The notes below the pieces were generated by a model. It did no database searches. It was not told where the DNA came from and was given only the letters and a program-made list of their open reading frames with translations. DNA of 28,530 nucleotides. Source: an uncultured Eubacteriales bacterium (GTDB taxonomy: Bacteria; Bacillota; Clostridia; Oscillospirales; Butyricicoccaceae). The stretch is taken from contig CAJTUM010000026.1 of NCBI GenBank assembly GCA_910579575.1, forward strand, positions 1-28,530. The letters run 5' to 3'. Positions 1-6,811 of the stretch are shown here, one piece after another. Numbering within the stretch: the first letter of the stretch is position 1; each line of letters begins with the position of its first letter. The position numbers and the translations under genes are program-made.

Positions 1-1040
1 ACCTTTGCGCCCGCAGCAGCAGTCGCAGGATTAGGCAGAGTCACTGTGCCGTTAGCGATACCAGCCGCCGCTGTGATAGCGTATGTTACAGGAGCTTCGC
101 CATAGGTAAAGGTCTTAGCAGCGCTATCATAGTTCCACACGCCGCCTGTGAGAGTCTCCTTCACAGTGATAAATTTATTCAATGTTTCAGCGGCATTCTT
201 CACGGTTTCGATATCAGCAGCATTTACAAAGAATGTTACCTTATTAGCGTCGGTATCAATCTCAAAGAAATGATCTTGACCCTTGTCTTCGTGCTGATCG
301 ATCAAATCATTAGCAACTTTACCTTCGCCAAAATCAACAGTCACTTCAGCAAGAGTAATTGTTTTGGAATCAACCTTCGTATACTGTTTCGAGCCTTCTT
401 CACCAGTTACAGTATACAGATTAACTGTATACTCGCCAGCGCCCAGGCCCAGATACTCAGGGTTGTTGCTGCCTTCCCAAGCATTCAGTGAGAAATAATA
501 AGAACCCGCATTTTTCTCAGCAGTAGCTACAGGATTAGCAATCAGCTCTTCCTTTTCTTCGTTGATTGTAATAGCGTCGTTGGACATTGTATGGTCGACG
601 CCATCAGGATAAACCAACGTCAGAGCATAAGTTGTGCCCTGAGCCAAACCGCTGAAAGGAACAATCATGGTCGCCCGCTCGCTGTCCGTTTTATTCAGCA
701 CAGCATTTGCCTTGGCGCCATCGGCAAAGAATTTCAGCTCGCCAATAGCAGCTTCGTCAGCAGAAGGAACCTTCACCTGTTCCCATTTACCTTGATTGTT
801 TTTTCGAAGCGTAACCGTTGTAGTGGCAATCGCTTTTGTGCCAACAGTGTTATTCTCAAAGCCATACACATTAACGGACTGAGCATTTAACTTTGTAGCT
901 GTATCAATATCTGTAATTGCGTCATTCGCATTAGCAGAAAAACCAGCTACTACTGCCTCGCCAGTCGCAAAAGCGGCTGTCGGCAGCATTGTCAGCACCA
1001 TGGCCATGGCCAAAAGCGCTGACAAAAATCTCTTTTTCAT
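1..1040 (-). CDS. Secreted surface-type protein, N-terminal part (partial)
   Basis: The reading frame is open from an ATG at 1040 to the left edge of the window, about 346 codons, with no stop, so the C-terminus is missing. A ribosome binding site AAGGAGG lies 8 bases before the ATG. Residues 1-26 form a signal peptide: MKKR, then a hydrophobic stretch, ending in AAFA before TGEA. The mature part is rich in Thr, Asn, Ala, Lys and Glu, has no Cys, and alternates short beta-like segments, as in Ig-like or S-layer-type exported proteins. I do not recognise a named domain in the visible part; an anchor (SLH domains or a sortase signal) would be in the missing end. It is more AT-rich than its neighbours, which is common for abundant surface proteins but could also mean transfer. 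Exported surface protein is a safe call; any more specific function is not. Confidence 0.75.
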   Translation of the reverse strand, partial: MKKRFLSALLAMAMVLTMLPTAAFATGEAVVAGFSANANDAITDIDTATKLNAQSVNVYGFENNTVGTKAIATTTVTLRKNNQGKWEQVKVPSADEAAIGELKFFADGAKANAVLNKTDSERATMIVPFSGLAQGTTYALTLVYPDGVDHTMSNDAITINEEKEELIANPVATAEKNAGSYYFSLNAWEGSNNPEYLGLGAGEYTVNLYTVTGEEGSKQYTKVDSKTITLAEVTVDFGEGKVANDLIDQHEDKGQDHFFEIDTDANKVTFFVNAADIETVKNAAETLNKFITVKETLTGGVWNYDSAAKTFTYGEAPVTYAITAAAGIANGTVTLPNPATAAAGAK

Positions 1041-1154
1041 CTTTTGCTTCCTCCTTGTGTTTTTCGTAATGTAACGGCTGCTTTTCAACTTACGCGCAAT
1101 CACCCCCTGCGAGTGTCAAAAAATATACCTTTTGACAGCCGTTTTACAGCTTTA

Positions 1155-1183
1155 ACTATACCACCCTTCTCCCCAGATTGCAA
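1155..1183 (-). promoter_or_regulatory. Sigma-A-type promoter of the surface protein gene
   Basis: On the minus strand TTGCAA (1183-1178) and TATAGT (1160-1155) are separated by 17 bases. Transcription would start near 1148, leaving a leader of about 107 bases. That leader contains an inverted repeat, TGTCAAAA at 1114-1121 and TTTTGACA at 1130-1137, which could be an operator or an mRNA hairpin. Confidence 0.5.
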
Positions 1184-1244
1184 CCATATTTTTATGAAAA
1201 AATTTTGGACAAGACGAATTTTGCGCCTCTTCGCCCCGCCTCTG

Positions 1245-1426
1245 GCGCAGTCAATGGCAGAATTCCTCCGCCCAGCCCTCTCCGCGGGAGACTTCTCCAC
1301 CGCAGCGGAGTTGGGAGCAGAATCCCTCCACCGGCGTTCGCCGGTCCCCCTCCCTTTGGCACGGGAGGCCTCCTGCTTAAGGAGCCGAGGCATAGACAAG
1401 CCCTCCGCTTTTTGGCGGAGGGCTTG
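1245..1426. repeat. GC-rich intergenic repeat with strong hairpins
   Basis: This stretch between the surface protein promoter and corA holds no supported gene. It is packed with short palindromes, for example CCGGCG-TT-CGCCGG at 1331-1344, CTCCC...GGGAG around 1350-1377, and a perfect 12-bp stem at 1397-1408/1415-1426. The last hairpin lies 8 bases past the corA stop, but in the corA direction no T-run follows it, so it is not a textbook terminator. A related segment occurs near 18071-18120 (shared TTCG hairpin followed by a CCCTC/CCCTTTGGC-like core). Repeats of this look are common between genes in gut Clostridia; the family name is unknown to me. Confidence 0.5.
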
Positions 1427-1433
1427 ATTTTTC

Positions 1434-2360
1434 TCAATAAATTTTCTTTTTCTTGAGCACCAGCCAGGTCAGGCCGGTGACGACCAGGGCCAAAGCCACA
1501 GGAGCCCAGGTATAAGGCAGCGGGATATCCACAACGTTCATGCCATAAAAGCTAAACACAATGTTGGGGATGGTCATCAAGATGGTGATGACAGTGAGCA
1601 CTTTCATGATGATATTCAGGTTGTTGGAAATCACCGAGGCAAAGGCGTCCATCGTGCCGCTGAGGATACTGGAATAAATATCCGCCATCTCAATGGCCTG
1701 CTTAAATTCGATGATAACGTCTTCCAGCAGATCTTGATCTTCCTCATAAAGCCGCAAAATCCGGCCCCGGAGCAGCTTTTCCAGGGTGGTTTCAGTGGAT
1801 TTGAGGGAGGTTGTGAAATATACCAAAGATTTTTCCAACGTCAGCAGCTGGATCAGCTCTTCGTTTTTCAGGGATTTATACAGCTCGCCTTCAATTTTGC
1901 TGGATAATTTTTCGATCTGCCGCAGATGTAGCAGGTATTTGCCGGCGGCTCGCAGCATCAGGTTCAAGGTAAAGCGGGTGCGCATGGCGGTATCCACATT
2001 TTTCACCTGACCGGCCACAAAATCCCGGACGACCGAGGTTTCCTGGAGGGAAACCGTCACCACATTGCGGGCCGTTACGACAATGGCCAGAGGCAGGGTG
2101 GAAAAAAGCTGGCCGCCGTCCTCCTGCTCCCGGCTGTAAGGAATATCCACCACCAGCAGAGTGACGCCGTCTTCCACCTCGATACGGGAGGCCTCCTCTT
2201 CGTCCAGAGCGGCCCGGAGGAAGGAGGGGTCGATTTCCAAAGCCTGGGCCGCGGCGGCGATTTCCTGCTCGTCGGGCTGGATCATGTTGACCCAGCAGCC
2301 CGGGGAAAGCGTTTCCTGACGGGCCATGCGGCCCGCTTCTGTTTTGTAATATGCAATCAT
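1434..2360 (-). CDS. corA: CorA-family divalent cation (Mg2+) channel
   Basis: 308-residue CorA-type membrane protein that lets Mg2+ (and possibly Co2+ or Ni2+) into the cell as a homopentamer. The N-terminal two thirds is the cytoplasmic domain, with a long helical, Glu- and Leu-rich segment at about residues 125-240. Two transmembrane helices end the protein (about 250-272 and 283-302), and the signature G-M-N sits at residues 273-275 at the end of the first. A basic tail (KKKK) follows the second helix, as expected for a cytoplasmic end. The length fits the short CorA subfamily common in Clostridia. The ATG at 2360 has AAAAGGAG about 9 bases upstream. It is a single-gene unit, convergent with nothing and divergent from folT. 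The family is certain; the exact ion is inferred. Confidence 0.93.
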   Translation of the reverse strand: MIAYYKTEAGRMARQETLSPGCWVNMIQPDEQEIAAAAQALEIDPSFLRAALDEEEASRIEVEDGVTLLVVDIPYSREQEDGGQLFSTLPLAIVVTARNVVTVSLQETSVVRDFVAGQVKNVDTAMRTRFTLNLMLRAAGKYLLHLRQIEKLSSKIEGELYKSLKNEELIQLLTLEKSLVYFTTSLKSTETTLEKLLRGRILRLYEEDQDLLEDVIIEFKQAIEMADIYSSILSGTMDAFASVISNNLNIIMKVLTVITILMTIPNIVFSFYGMNVVDIPLPYTWAPVALALVVTGLTWLVLKKKKIY

Positions 2361-2376
2361 CTCTCAACGCTCCTTT

Positions 2377-2454
2377 TCAAAGCCCCAGGCGCGTCAAGAC
2401 CGCGACGGGGCCGCACATTTTGATAAGCCTGCAACTTCGAGGCTCAGGGCTCAC
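2377..2454 (-). CDS. Possible 25-residue leader peptide upstream of corA
   Basis: Inside the corA leader, a GTG at 2454 lies 8 bases after an AAAAAGGAG sequence. It opens a 25-codon frame that ends in TGA at 2379-2377, directly abutting the AAAGGAG of corA. Ribosomes finishing this frame would sit on the corA ribosome binding site. The predicted peptide starts MSPEPRSC and ends RLGL. The start could also be the GTG two codons earlier. This layout resembles leader ORFs that control Mg2+ transporters (mgtL, corL in Salmonella), but no sequence similarity is claimed and chance is possible in such GC-rich DNA. Confidence 0.3.
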   Translation of the reverse strand: MSPEPRSCRLIKMCGPVAVLTRLGL

Positions 2455-2506
2455 GTCGCTCACTCCTTTTTCGTCATGTGCCGGCGTTTTTGCCGGTGAT
2501 GTTTTC

Positions 2507-2535
2507 ATTATATCGCCAAATCTGCCTGTCCGCAA
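2507..2535 (-). promoter_or_regulatory. Promoter of corA
   Basis: TTGCGG (2535-2530) and a perfect TATAAT (2512-2507) are spaced 17 bases apart on the minus strand. The start near 2500 gives a leader of about 140 bases. It has a hairpin CCGGC-AAAAAC-GCCGG near its 5' end (about 2480-2495) and then the possible leader ORF. Confidence 0.7.
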
Positions 2536-2629
2536 CCCTTTTTGCGCAATTTTTAACCGTTTTTGCTTTTAGACGCCGCCGCGCCGCGCCAATCGGCCCC
2601 AATCGGCGGTTTTCTCCTGTTTTCTCCCC

Positions 2630-2658
2630 TTTTCATTTTGGAGAAAATCGTGTATACT
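2630..2658 (+). promoter_or_regulatory. Promoter of the folT riboswitch transcript
   Basis: TATACT at 2653-2658 with a weaker TTTTCA at 2630-2635, spacing 17. The predicted start (about 2665) falls a few bases before the first riboswitch helix, which supports the assignment. Confidence 0.55.
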
Positions 2659-2670
2659 GAGGAAGTCTTC

Positions 2671-2772
2671 CAGACAGAGTAGGCGGATAGTGGTCCGGCG
2701 CGGCAGGGACGGGGAGTTGCCCTGCAAGCGCAAAGCCTTGGCTTGCCATTAACCGCCGCATCCCGCTGTCAC
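2671..2772 (+). promoter_or_regulatory. Tetrahydrofolate (THF) riboswitch
   Basis: The sequence matches the THF-I aptamer from memory of the Eubacterium siraeum structure. GACAGAGTAGG (2673-2683) starts it, GGGACGGGGAGTTGCCC (2706-2722) forms the conserved internal hairpin, and CCGCATCCCGCTGTC (2756-2770) closes it. Helices seen: GACAG 2673-2677 with CTGTC 2766-2770; GGCGG 2682-2686 with CCGCC 2753-2757; GCAGGG 2703-2708 with CCCTGC 2720-2725. It lies 64 bases before a folate-transporter S component, the classic partner. Binding of reduced folate would lower transporter synthesis (known for the class). Confidence 0.93.
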
Positions 2773-2792
2773 ATATCGGAGCGGCGGCCAGA

Positions 2793-2825
2793 CCTCCTCT
2801 ATGTGGCAACACAACCATGAGGAGG
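2793..2825 (+). promoter_or_regulatory. Ribosome-binding-site sequestering hairpin of folT
   Basis: CCTCCTC at 2793-2799 is exactly complementary to GAGGAGG at 2819-2825, which is the ribosome binding site of folT (ATG 8 bases later at 2834). The hairpin starts 20 bases after the aptamer and has no T-run. It therefore looks like the expression platform of the riboswitch acting on translation rather than on termination. That it is ligand-controlled is inferred. Confidence 0.65.
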
Positions 2826-2833
2826 CTTCTTTT

Positions 2834-3433
2834 ATGCCCAATTTGAATGAAAACCGCTATCTCAGCCCCTTCCGCCTGGAATATTGGCGGCAGGCGCTGC
2901 AAGAAACCCGCAACCTGCGCTCCTTGGTGATCGCGGCGCTGCTTTCCGCCATCTCCATCGCCATGGGGGCGCTGTTCATCCCGGTGGGCGAAAGCCTGCG
3001 GGTGTATTTTTCCTTTATTCCTCGGGCGCTGCTTGGCATGATCTGCGGGCCCATTGTGGGCCTGGCCGCCGGCGCCGTCATTGATGTGACGGAATTTTTC
3101 CTGTTCCCCAGCGGCTTCAGCTTTTTTCCCGGCTACACGCTGAATACCATGCTGGGCTTGTTTTTCTATGGGCTGTTCCTTTATAAGCAAAAGCCCAACC
3201 TGCCCCGGCTCGTCGGCGCTCGCGTCTGCATCGCCTATCTGGTCAACGTGGGGCTTGGCTCCCTGTGGAACGCCATTTTGTTCAAAAAGGCGTTTTGGTT
3301 TTACGCCGCCAAAAGCCTGGTGAAAAACACGGCGATGATCCCCGTCGAGGTAGTCGTACTGCTGCTTCTTTTCCAGGCGCTGACGCCTGCCCTGCGGCGC
3401 TTCGGCCTGACGCCGGAGAATCCCCAACAGTAA
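2834..3433 (+). CDS. folT: ECF transporter S component, folate-specific (FolT)
   Basis: 199-residue integral membrane protein that captures folate and works with the shared ECF energy module (EcfA, EcfA', EcfT, not in this window). After a soluble N-terminus (to about residue 30) it has about six hydrophobic segments. The typical S-component region IP.GESLRVYFSFIPRAL and GPIVG.AAGAVID is at about residues 52-87, followed by PGYTLN. The folate assignment rests on the THF riboswitch directly upstream and on overall resemblance to FolT. I chose the ATG at 2834 because GAGGAGG precedes it by 8 bases; an in-frame ATG at 2801 has no ribosome binding site and lies inside the regulatory hairpin. Single-gene unit closed by a strong terminator. 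Confidence 0.9.
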   Translation: MPNLNENRYLSPFRLEYWRQALQETRNLRSLVIAALLSAISIAMGALFIPVGESLRVYFSFIPRALLGMICGPIVGLAAGAVIDVTEFFLFPSGFSFFPGYTLNTMLGLFFYGLFLYKQKPNLPRLVGARVCIAYLVNVGLGSLWNAILFKKAFWFYAAKSLVKNTAMIPVEVVVLLLLFQALTPALRRFGLTPENPQQ

Positions 3434-3456
3434 ACCCTTTCAAAAGCTCCCAACTC

Positions 3457-3490
3457 AAAAGAGGCAGGCTGGCCGCCTGCCTCTTTTTTT
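3457..3490 (+). terminator. Rho-independent terminator of folT
   Basis: Perfect 9-bp stem GAGGCAGGC/GCCTGCCTC (3461-3469/3475-3483) with a 5-base loop, flanked by AAAA on the left and followed by seven T. The flanking A/T runs also allow it to work in the opposite direction for the blaR1-like gene. Confidence 0.9.
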
Positions 3491-3559
3491 GTCGCGCCGT
3501 CCGGCACGGTTGCTTTTTTGCGCGGTTGATTGTAAAATAAAAAGGGTTTGCCGCCGGGC

Positions 3560-5641
3560 TCAATCCTCCTCGCCAAAAAGCTCTTCGATTTCCGCTTCGC
3601 TCAAATAGGCGACCCCAACGATTTCATTGGTTTCATTGCGAAGAATTTTAATATTGATTGTCCCCAACGGGTTTCGATCCAGGACGTAAAAGGAGCTATT
3701 GGGCCGTTGGTCCAGAAAAATATGGACCAGCTTCCCTTGATAATAGCGGGACTTTCCCTCTGTCGTTACGCCCCAAGCCCCATACGCTTGTTCCCTCTCC
3801 TGATCTTCTTCCTTTTCGTCCCATTTATCCCAGCTCTCCTCGGCCCAAGAAAAATCCCAATCCTCTTCTTCCTCGTCGCTTCCCAGCAGCTCCACAATTT
3901 CCGTTTCGGTCAGATAGGCGACCCCAACGATTTCATTGGTTTCATTGCGAAGGATTTTAATATTGACTGTCCCCGCCGGGTTTGTGTTCAATGTACAGAA
4001 AGCCCGGTCGCCCTGGGCCGCCCGGGCATCCAAAAAAACGTTGACCAGCCGGCCCTGGTAATAATAATTCTTGCCGTCTATCGTCACGCCTATCGCCTGG
4101 TATTCCCTATTTTGCGCCTCGGCCCATTCCTTTTCTTGCTTCTCTTCCAGCGCGTCCAATTCGTCGTCCCGATTCAGCGCGTGGAACAGCAGGGACTGAA
4201 AGACCCATTTGCCGTCTTCCATCGCCCTGTCCAGCCAGACCTCCAGCGTATCCTGGCTCATGCGCATGGCCAGAACGGAGAAAAACTCGGCGTCGCCGTT
4301 TTCATAGGCTTTTTCTGCGTAACGCGGAATGAACGCGCTGTCCTTGTCCAGCAGACCGACTGCGACGCCCCAAAACGCAATCCGCCGATCTGTGTAAACG
4401 CGGTTCAGCCATTCGTCCTGGGCCTTTTCGTCCAGCTGGGCAAAGGCGAACTGAAACAGCGGTAGACTGCCAGCCTCGTAGTATTGTTCTGCTTGGGAAA
4501 CGCCGCTTTTGCCGCTGGCGCCGGCCTCTCTCTGTCGGGCGCTTTTGTACTGCCCGGCTATGGAGGGCTTGCCGGCCGCCGGCTCAGGCGCCGCGGCCTC
4601 CGAATAAACGCCGATAAACGCCGCGGCAAACACGGCGCATCCCGTCAGCAGCCCGGTAAAAGCTCGGGTCGCTCTGGACCGTTTCTTGCAATTCATAATC
4701 GCGCTCAACCTTTCTTTCAACAATCGTTTGTTTTCGCTCAGGGACAAAGCGCCGGGAATCTCTCTGGGGCGTCCTACCGCCGCCATGGCGTCCAGCAGCG
4801 TTTTTCCGTAATCCGAGGCGCGATCGTATCCCACAAGGGATAAAACCGCCTCGTCGCAGGAAAACTCGCAGTCTTTTGTAAGCTCCCGGCTCATCCAGTA
4901 AACCAGAGGATTAAACCAATGCAGACAAACCGCGGTCTGAACCAGCCATTTATAAAACAGATCCCGCCGCTTGTAGTGGGTCAGCTCATGCAGGACGATA
5001 TACTGAAAATCCTTTTCGGCAATATCCGCCCTGGGCAGCACGATACGCGGGCGAAAAAAGCCAATCAGCAGCGGCGAGGAAACCAACGGATTGACGCAAA
5101 GCTCCATGGGTCTTTTCACGCCCGCCCGTTCCGCAAGCAAGGAAAGTTGGTCCAACCGCTCGATATCGGAAACCGGGGTTAATCCGGCGTCGATATACTG
5201 CATAAAGCTTTGATAGAGCGTTATCTTCCGTATCAGAAAGCCCAGCGCGGCCGCCAGCCAGATCAGCCAAATGCAATCGGTCGACAGCGCCTTCGCTTCT
5301 TGCGGCGGGCGGACTATCGCCCCATCCCCCGCCAAGCTGTTTTCATGGCTTGCGCTCGCATCGTCGTCAGCCGCAGGCACGTCGTCTGGAATCGCAAGAG
5401 CGCTCCAAGGCGAAAACGAGGCTTGCCCAATCGCTTGGTCCACAGCCTGATAGGTTTTCCCCAGCAGATTGGTTTCCGGCCCGAAGGGGAGCAGCAGCCG
5501 CAAAAGGACAATGAGCCAACTGTAATACTGCCATTGCCGGCTGATTTTGTCTTTCCAAAACCGCTTTCCCAAAAGCAGCGCCAAAATCAGCAAACCGCCG
5601 GAGCAGGACATGGACAGAAACACTTTCCACACGGCGTTCAT
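3560..5641 (-). CDS. BlaR1/MecR1-like M56 membrane metallopeptidase with duplicated C-terminal module
   Basis: 693-residue sensor/protease. Membrane segments at about residues 8-25, 37-54 and 122-140 precede a cytoplasmic M56 zinc protease domain. Its active site is HELTH (218-222), with the downstream Glu/Asp ligand region CEFSCDE at 258-264. A fourth hydrophobic segment is at about 325-346. The remainder would be outside the cell: an Ala/Pro linker, a helical region (385-510), and two copies of one module (about 518-587 and 624-690) joined by a very acidic linker (588-620). There is no penicillin-binding (transpeptidase) domain with SxxK, so a beta-lactam signal is not supported. On the family model it would cleave or inactivate the BlaI-like repressor encoded just upstream, whose stop overlaps this start by 4 bases. 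The signal it senses is unknown. Confidence 0.88.
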   Translation of the reverse strand: MNAVWKVFLSMSCSGGLLILALLLGKRFWKDKISRQWQYYSWLIVLLRLLLPFGPETNLLGKTYQAVDQAIGQASFSPWSALAIPDDVPAADDDASASHENSLAGDGAIVRPPQEAKALSTDCIWLIWLAAALGFLIRKITLYQSFMQYIDAGLTPVSDIERLDQLSLLAERAGVKRPMELCVNPLVSSPLLIGFFRPRIVLPRADIAEKDFQYIVLHELTHYKRRDLFYKWLVQTAVCLHWFNPLVYWMSRELTKDCEFSCDEAVLSLVGYDRASDYGKTLLDAMAAVGRPREIPGALSLSENKRLLKERLSAIMNCKKRSRATRAFTGLLTGCAVFAAAFIGVYSEAAAPEPAAGKPSIAGQYKSARQREAGASGKSGVSQAEQYYEAGSLPLFQFAFAQLDEKAQDEWLNRVYTDRRIAFWGVAVGLLDKDSAFIPRYAEKAYENGDAEFFSVLAMRMSQDTLEVWLDRAMEDGKWVFQSLLFHALNRDDELDALEEKQEKEWAEAQNREYQAIGVTIDGKNYYYQGRLVNVFLDARAAQGDRAFCTLNTNPAGTVNIKILRNETNEIVGVAYLTETEIVELLGSDEEEEDWDFSWAEESWDKWDEKEEDQEREQAYGAWGVTTEGKSRYYQGKLVHIFLDQRPNSSFYVLDRNPLGTINIKILRNETNEIVGVAYLSEAEIEELFGEED

Positions 5642-6021
5642 GGCTTCTCTCGCCCTCTCTCCAGCAGCTTTTTTAACTCCTCATATTCCTCGTCCGCCAG
5701 CAAATCGCCCATAATCAGGTTGGAAACCAGCCCTTTCGCGCTGCCCTCATAGATTTTGTGGAGAAACTTCTTTGTCTGCGCCGTTTGGTATTCCGCTTCC
5801 GAAACCAACGCCCTGTATTCGTTGCGGCGGCCGATCTTTTTGGCGGACAGGAAGCCCTTGTTCGTCAGCCGCGACAGCAGGACGATCAACGTGTTTTTCT
5901 GGCAAGGCCTCCCTTTGGCCGCCAGGCTCTCCATGATATAGGGAAAAAGGGTCGTCTCCGACGGGTTTCCCCAAACGATTTTCATAATTTCCAGCTCGGC
6001 GTCCGATACTTGCTGAACCAT
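5638..6021 (-). CDS. BlaI/MecI/CopY-family transcriptional repressor
   Basis: 127-residue winged-helix repressor. The N-terminus, VSDAELEIMKIVWG at residues 5-18, is the family hallmark, followed by the recognition region (about 40-60, KNTLIVLLSRLTNKGFL), a wing ending at RRNEYRALV, and a helical dimerisation end. It would dimerise on an operator in front of its own operon and be relieved by the M56 protease encoded next. The two genes overlap by 4 bases, so translation is probably coupled. The ATG at 6021 is preceded by a GGGGGA-type ribosome binding site. Confidence 0.92.
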   Translation of the reverse strand: MVQQVSDAELEIMKIVWGNPSETTLFPYIMESLAAKGRPCQKNTLIVLLSRLTNKGFLSAKKIGRRNEYRALVSEAEYQTAQTKKFLHKIYEGSAKGLVSNLIMGDLLADEEYEELKKLLERGREKP

Positions 6022-6069
6022 TGTATTCCCCCATTCTTTTTAATGTATAACAGTTTGTCGACCAAAAAT

Positions 6070-6098
6070 AATATAACATGATGTCGTACTTTTGTCAA
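6070..6098 (-). promoter_or_regulatory. Promoter and likely operator of the blaI-blaR1-like operon
   Basis: Consensus TTGACA (6098-6093), 17-base spacer and TATATT (6075-6070). The spacer contains GTACGACAT. A related palindromic sequence, TTTGGTCGACAAA centred on GTCGAC (about 6054-6066), lies just after the -10. The two resemble each other and could be repressor half-sites; the operator role is inferred from position and autoregulation of this family. Confidence 0.7.
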
Positions 6099-6148
6099 GA
6101 GCAAAAGGCGTTGCGGCGTCGCGCCGCGAAACGGAAAGGAGCCGGCAG

Positions 6149-6577
6149 ATGAGCGATAAAATTCAGGTTTCCTGCGAAATAGAGGTCACGCTGAAGGTAA
6201 TGGAAGGCAAATGGAAGCTGCTGATTTTGCAATATTTGATGCGGGAAGGCCCCAAACGCTATGGGGAGATCCTGCGCTTTTTGCGGACCGCCTATAAGCG
6301 GACGCTGACCGACCAACTGCGAGAGCTGGAGGCGGACGGCGTGATTCAGCGGAAAATTACCCCCGCCGTGCCGGTGCAGGTGGAATATTCCATGACCTCT
6401 CTGGGCCAGACCCTGTGCCCCATTTTGGAAGCCATGTGCCATTGGGGCGCCCAGAACGCCGGCGACAAATACGAGCTGACTCACCCCCAGTGCCTCCCTG
6501 CGTCCAAACCGTCGCCCTGCCCAGAAACCAAGGCCGGCGCCGCCGCGGACACCGTCAACGCCGCCGGAGAAATCTAA
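6149..6577 (+). CDS. HxlR-family transcriptional regulator
   Basis: 142-residue winged-helix protein with the HxlR pattern: CEIEVTLKVMEGKWKLLIL near the start (Cys8 at the position used as a redox or ligand site in many members), then RYGEILR, LTDQLRELEADGVIQRK and YSMTSLGQTL. The C-terminal 40 residues (after CHWGAQNAG) are Pro/Ala-rich and probably disordered. I start it at ATG 6149, which has AAAGGAG 8 bases upstream; an upstream in-frame TTG lies inside the divergent promoter. Divergent from the blaI-like operon and 234 bases before a MATE pump gene. Local regulation of the pump is plausible but not shown. Confidence 0.88.
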   Translation: MSDKIQVSCEIEVTLKVMEGKWKLLILQYLMREGPKRYGEILRFLRTAYKRTLTDQLRELEADGVIQRKITPAVPVQVEYSMTSLGQTLCPILEAMCHWGAQNAGDKYELTHPQCLPASKPSPCPETKAGAAADTVNAAGEI

Positions 6578-6811
6578 TCCGCCGCAGACGGAGCTTTCGC
6601 CCCTCCGACCCTGCGGTTCGCCAGGGACCGCTCCAATAAAGTCAGCACAGTTGAAAAAGCGCAGAAGCGCTTTGACAATAAAAGGGGAGCCGCAAATGCA
6701 AAAACATTGGCAGGGGGAACCTTTACTTTCCCAAGGGACATTGATTTCCCTTCTTGTTTTTTGCCGACGCCGCCGGTATACTGTGGATTCGGAAAAAGCA
6801 AGAAAGGATGA
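6578..6811. other. Intergenic region before the MATE gene
   Basis: 234 bases with no supported gene. It holds a 7-bp hairpin AAAGCGC-AGAA-GCGCTTT (6656-6673) without a T-run and the MATE promoter at 6754-6782. A 41-codon frame from ATG 6696 has a GGGGAG before it, but it runs through the promoter and looks random. Confidence 0.5.
6754..6782 (+). promoter_or_regulatory. Promoter of the MATE gene
   Basis: TTGTTT (6754-6759), 17-base spacer, TATACT (6777-6782). The start near 6789 leaves a short leader of about 25 bases before the pump gene. Confidence 0.65.

Noticed and set aside
2361..2500. Mg2+-sensing M-box riboswitch before corA
   Set aside because: The leader is only about 140 bases, with one short hairpin and none of the M-box core elements I know; the leader-ORF reading fits better.
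2633..3427. 264-codon minus-strand frame opposite folT
   Set aside because: It is antisense to folT and the riboswitch; composition is His/Gln/Gly/Arg-rich, typical of a shadow frame.
3560..5641. Beta-lactam resistance sensor (BlaR1 proper)
   Set aside because: The M56 part is clear but no penicillin-binding transpeptidase domain with SxxK is present and no beta-lactamase gene is near.
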